Origin: an uncultured Anaerolineae bacterium
Lineage (GTDB): Bacteria; Chloroflexota; Anaerolineae; Aggregatilineales; Phototrophicaceae
Assembly (NCBI GenBank): GCA_938022205.1
Contig: CALIEB010000031.1
Location: 1 to 43,194 of the forward strand
Length of the DNA: 43,194 bases
Direction: 5' to 3'
The position numbers and the translations under genes are program-made. The notes under the pieces were generated by a model. It made no database searches. It was not told the DNA's origin and saw only the letters and a list, made by a program, of their open reading frames with translations. Shown here in pieces: positions 41,861 to 43,194 of the stretch; within the stretch, counting starts at the first letter, position 1; every line of letters starts with the position of its first letter.

Positions 41861-42931
41861 TTAAATCAGCACGTTGCTGTGGTCGCCAAGATTGAGTTTA
41901 AGCCCGTGCGGGCGCGTGTTACCGCGCTGCACCACCACCTTGCGACCAATCAAGCTGTCGCGCAGCACCGTGTCAATGTCACTGATGAGGCTTTCCTCAA
42001 GGATGATGCAACGTTCCACTTCGCAGTTGCGCAGCGTGGTGTGGTGGTAAATGCTGGTGAAGGGGGCGACGTAGCTGTTCTCCACCAGGCTGTGTTCGCC
42101 GATGATAGCGGGCCCGCGCACCACACTGTTGACGATGCGGGCGTGCGCTTGCACGGTCACGCGGCTGTCCACCTGCGAGGTCTCGTCAATGAAGGCGGTA
42201 GGGTCGATGCTAGGCGTAAGCTCCTCCAGCACCAGCGCGTTAGCCTCAAGCATGTCAATCGGCTTGCCGGTGTCAATCCACCAGCCCTCATGCACGTGGG
42301 GGTAGACGCTGTAGCCGTTCTCAATCAGCCACTGAATTGCGTCCGTAATCTCATACTCACCGCGCTTGGAGGGTTGGATGCTGTTAACTGCCTTGAAAAT
42401 CGTCGAGTCAAACATGTAAATGCCGACAAGGGCGAAGTTACTGGGAGGATTGGCGGGCTTTTCGATGAGCTGCTCAATGCTGCCGTCAGCGCGCAGCTTC
42501 GCCACGCCGTAAGCAGTAGGGTTCGGCACTTCTTTCAGCACGATTTGGCTGTTCCAGGCGTTATGCTCAAAATCACGGATGAGCGGGCTGATACCGCCTT
42601 GAATGACGTTGTCACCCAAGAACATCACAAACGAAGAATCCCCAATAAAGGACTCCGAGATTTTTACGGCGTGCGCCAGCCCGTCTGGGCTTTCTTGCGG
42701 AATGTAGCTAATCTTCACGCCCCACGCGCTGCCGTCCTTGAGCGTGTCCATGATTTCTGGGGCGGTATGCCCCACCACCACGCCAATATCCACCACGCCT
42801 GCCTGCTGGATCGCTTCAATGACGCGCACAATCACAGGCTTGTTCGCCACAGGCATGAGCTGCTTGGCGCGGGTGTAGGTAAGGGGATAAAGGCGCGTAC
42901 CTTTTCCGCCGCTTAAGATAAGAGCTTTCAT
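41861..42931 (-). CDS. rmlA: glucose-1-phosphate thymidylyltransferase, long form
   Basis: RmlA makes dTDP-glucose from glucose-1-phosphate and dTTP. The nucleotidyltransferase domain (about 1-240) has LSGGKGTRLYPLT (7-19), the Lys of VANKPVI, FLGDNVIQGGI and the second-half active-site Lys in LIEKPANPPSN. The C-terminal ~110 residues are a left-handed beta-helix of hexapeptide repeats (ARIVNSVVRGPAIIGEHSLV), as in the long RmlA/StrD-type enzymes of actinobacteria and archaea. I start at ATG 42931, where the family begins. It is the first gene of the run rmlA-HAD-rmlB-secreted protein. Confidence 0.93.
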   Translation of the reverse strand: MKALILSGGKGTRLYPLTYTRAKQLMPVANKPVIVRVIEAIQQAGVVDIGVVVGHTAPEIMDTLKDGSAWGVKISYIPQESPDGLAHAVKISESFIGDSSFVMFLGDNVIQGGISPLIRDFEHNAWNSQIVLKEVPNPTAYGVAKLRADGSIEQLIEKPANPPSNFALVGIYMFDSTIFKAVNSIQPSKRGEYEITDAIQWLIENGYSVYPHVHEGWWIDTGKPIDMLEANALVLEELTPSIDPTAFIDETSQVDSRVTVQAHARIVNSVVRGPAIIGEHSLVENSYVAPFTSIYHHTTLRNCEVERCIILEESLISDIDTVLRDSLIGRKVVVQRGNTRPHGLKLNLGDHSNVLI

Positions 42932-43031
42932 GTTATCGCGTCCACGCTCCGTAGGTAACCATTTACACACGGCTATTGTGGGGGAAACAGGAGCGTTTTG
43001 CAAGCGTGTTCAATAGTCGAGCAGCAAACGG

Positions 43032-43040
43032 TGTTATAAT
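43032..43040 (+). promoter_or_regulatory. extended -10 promoter of the Uma2-like gene
   Basis: TGTTATAAT lies 35 bases before ATG 43076, identical to the element before the aldehyde dehydrogenase gene. Confidence 0.5.
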
Positions 43041-43075
43041 GGGCGCAAAAGGCAACGTTGTGGAGGAGGAAGCGC

Positions 43076-43194
43076 ATGCTTGCCCAGCCAGCCCTAACCG
43101 TCGCATTGTTCGACGAGTTCGCCATGCGCGAAGAGAACGCCGACAAACGCCTAGAATGGGTCGAAGGAGAGGTCGTCACCGTGCCGTCTAACAT
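43076..43194 (+). CDS. Uma2-family (DUF820) putative endonuclease, 3' truncated
   Basis: The first 39 codons are present before the window ends. The segment FDEFAMREENADKRLEWVEG, followed by GEVVTVPS, matches the start of Uma2-family PD-(D/E)XK proteins, where such a helix and a GE-containing strand open the fold. The start ATG is preceded by a strong GGAGGAGGAAG site and a consensus promoter. The family is abundant in Cyanobacteria and Chloroflexota; its biological role is unsettled. Only the N-terminus can be judged. Confidence 0.65.
   Translation, partial: MLAQPALTVALFDEFAMREENADKRLEWVEGEVVTVPSN

Noticed and set aside
41852..42916. A 354-codon open frame on the plus strand across the whole rmlA gene
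   Set aside because: It is the antisense shadow of rmlA, rich in His/Val/Ala with no recognisable motif; the minus strand carries all RmlA signatures.

Overview
The window reads as one contiguous piece of a GC-rich, gene-dense bacterial chromosome. Several traits point to a member of the Chloroflexota (an Anaerolineae-like lineage): many secreted or lipid-anchored proteins with Thr/Pro-rich linkers and C-terminal SH3 domains, a short EF-Ts, Hanks-type kinase signalling, and a long-form RmlA. This assignment is inference from gene style, not from a marker tree. The housekeeping genes (rpsB, tsf, pyrH, rel, trmD, prmC, ssrA, a tRNA-Gly, an S1-domain protein, galE, rmlA/rmlB) indicate chromosome rather than plasmid or phage. 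No insertion sequence, prophage or CRISPR array was seen.

Layout. 1-0.9 kb: the 3' end of a metal-binding protein that looks like a copper-chaperone (PCuAC) domain joined to the C-terminal half of a ZnuA-type zinc-binding protein. 0.9-6.1 kb: a reductase on the minus strand, then a plus-strand operon of an active M16 peptidase, an inactive M16 partner and a secreted beta-propeller/SH3 protein. 6.1-10.9 kb: minus-strand pyrH, tsf, rpsB and rel, with a strong terminator between tsf and pyrH. 11-18 kb: a second propeller/SH3 protein, an aldehyde dehydrogenase, a membrane glycosyltransferase, a trypsin-like protease with a large Pro-rich insert, and prmC. 18-24 kb: a small Cys-rich protein, a sugar-nucleotide-type SDR, a two-gene type II restriction-modification cassette of more AT-rich composition, two lipoproteins, and trmD. 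24-30 kb: an SDR, a sugar-isomerase-like TIM barrel, a membrane Ser/Thr kinase whose sensor half is of the type normally found on histidine kinases, and three envelope proteins. 30-34 kb: an amino-acid ABC permease and binding protein without an ATPase, an alpha/beta hydrolase, and a renalase-like flavoprotein. 34-38 kb: tmRNA, a lipoprotein, galE, a four-S1-domain protein and tRNA-Gly. 38-43 kb: a minus-strand operon rmlA / HAD phosphatase / rmlB / large secreted protein, then the start of a Uma2-family gene at the right edge.

The observations I would follow up first are these. (1) A 16-bp stem fills the whole gap between the flavoprotein and the hydrolase gene and buries the hydrolase ribosome-binding site. 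(2) A histidine-kinase-type seven-helix sensor is wired to a Ser/Thr kinase domain. (3) A perfect 15-bp inverted repeat lies inside the restriction endonuclease gene. (4) The tmRNA has a non-canonical T loop. (5) The left edge holds an in-frame PCuAC/ZnuA chimera. (6) Convergent neighbours repeatedly share overlapping stop codons.
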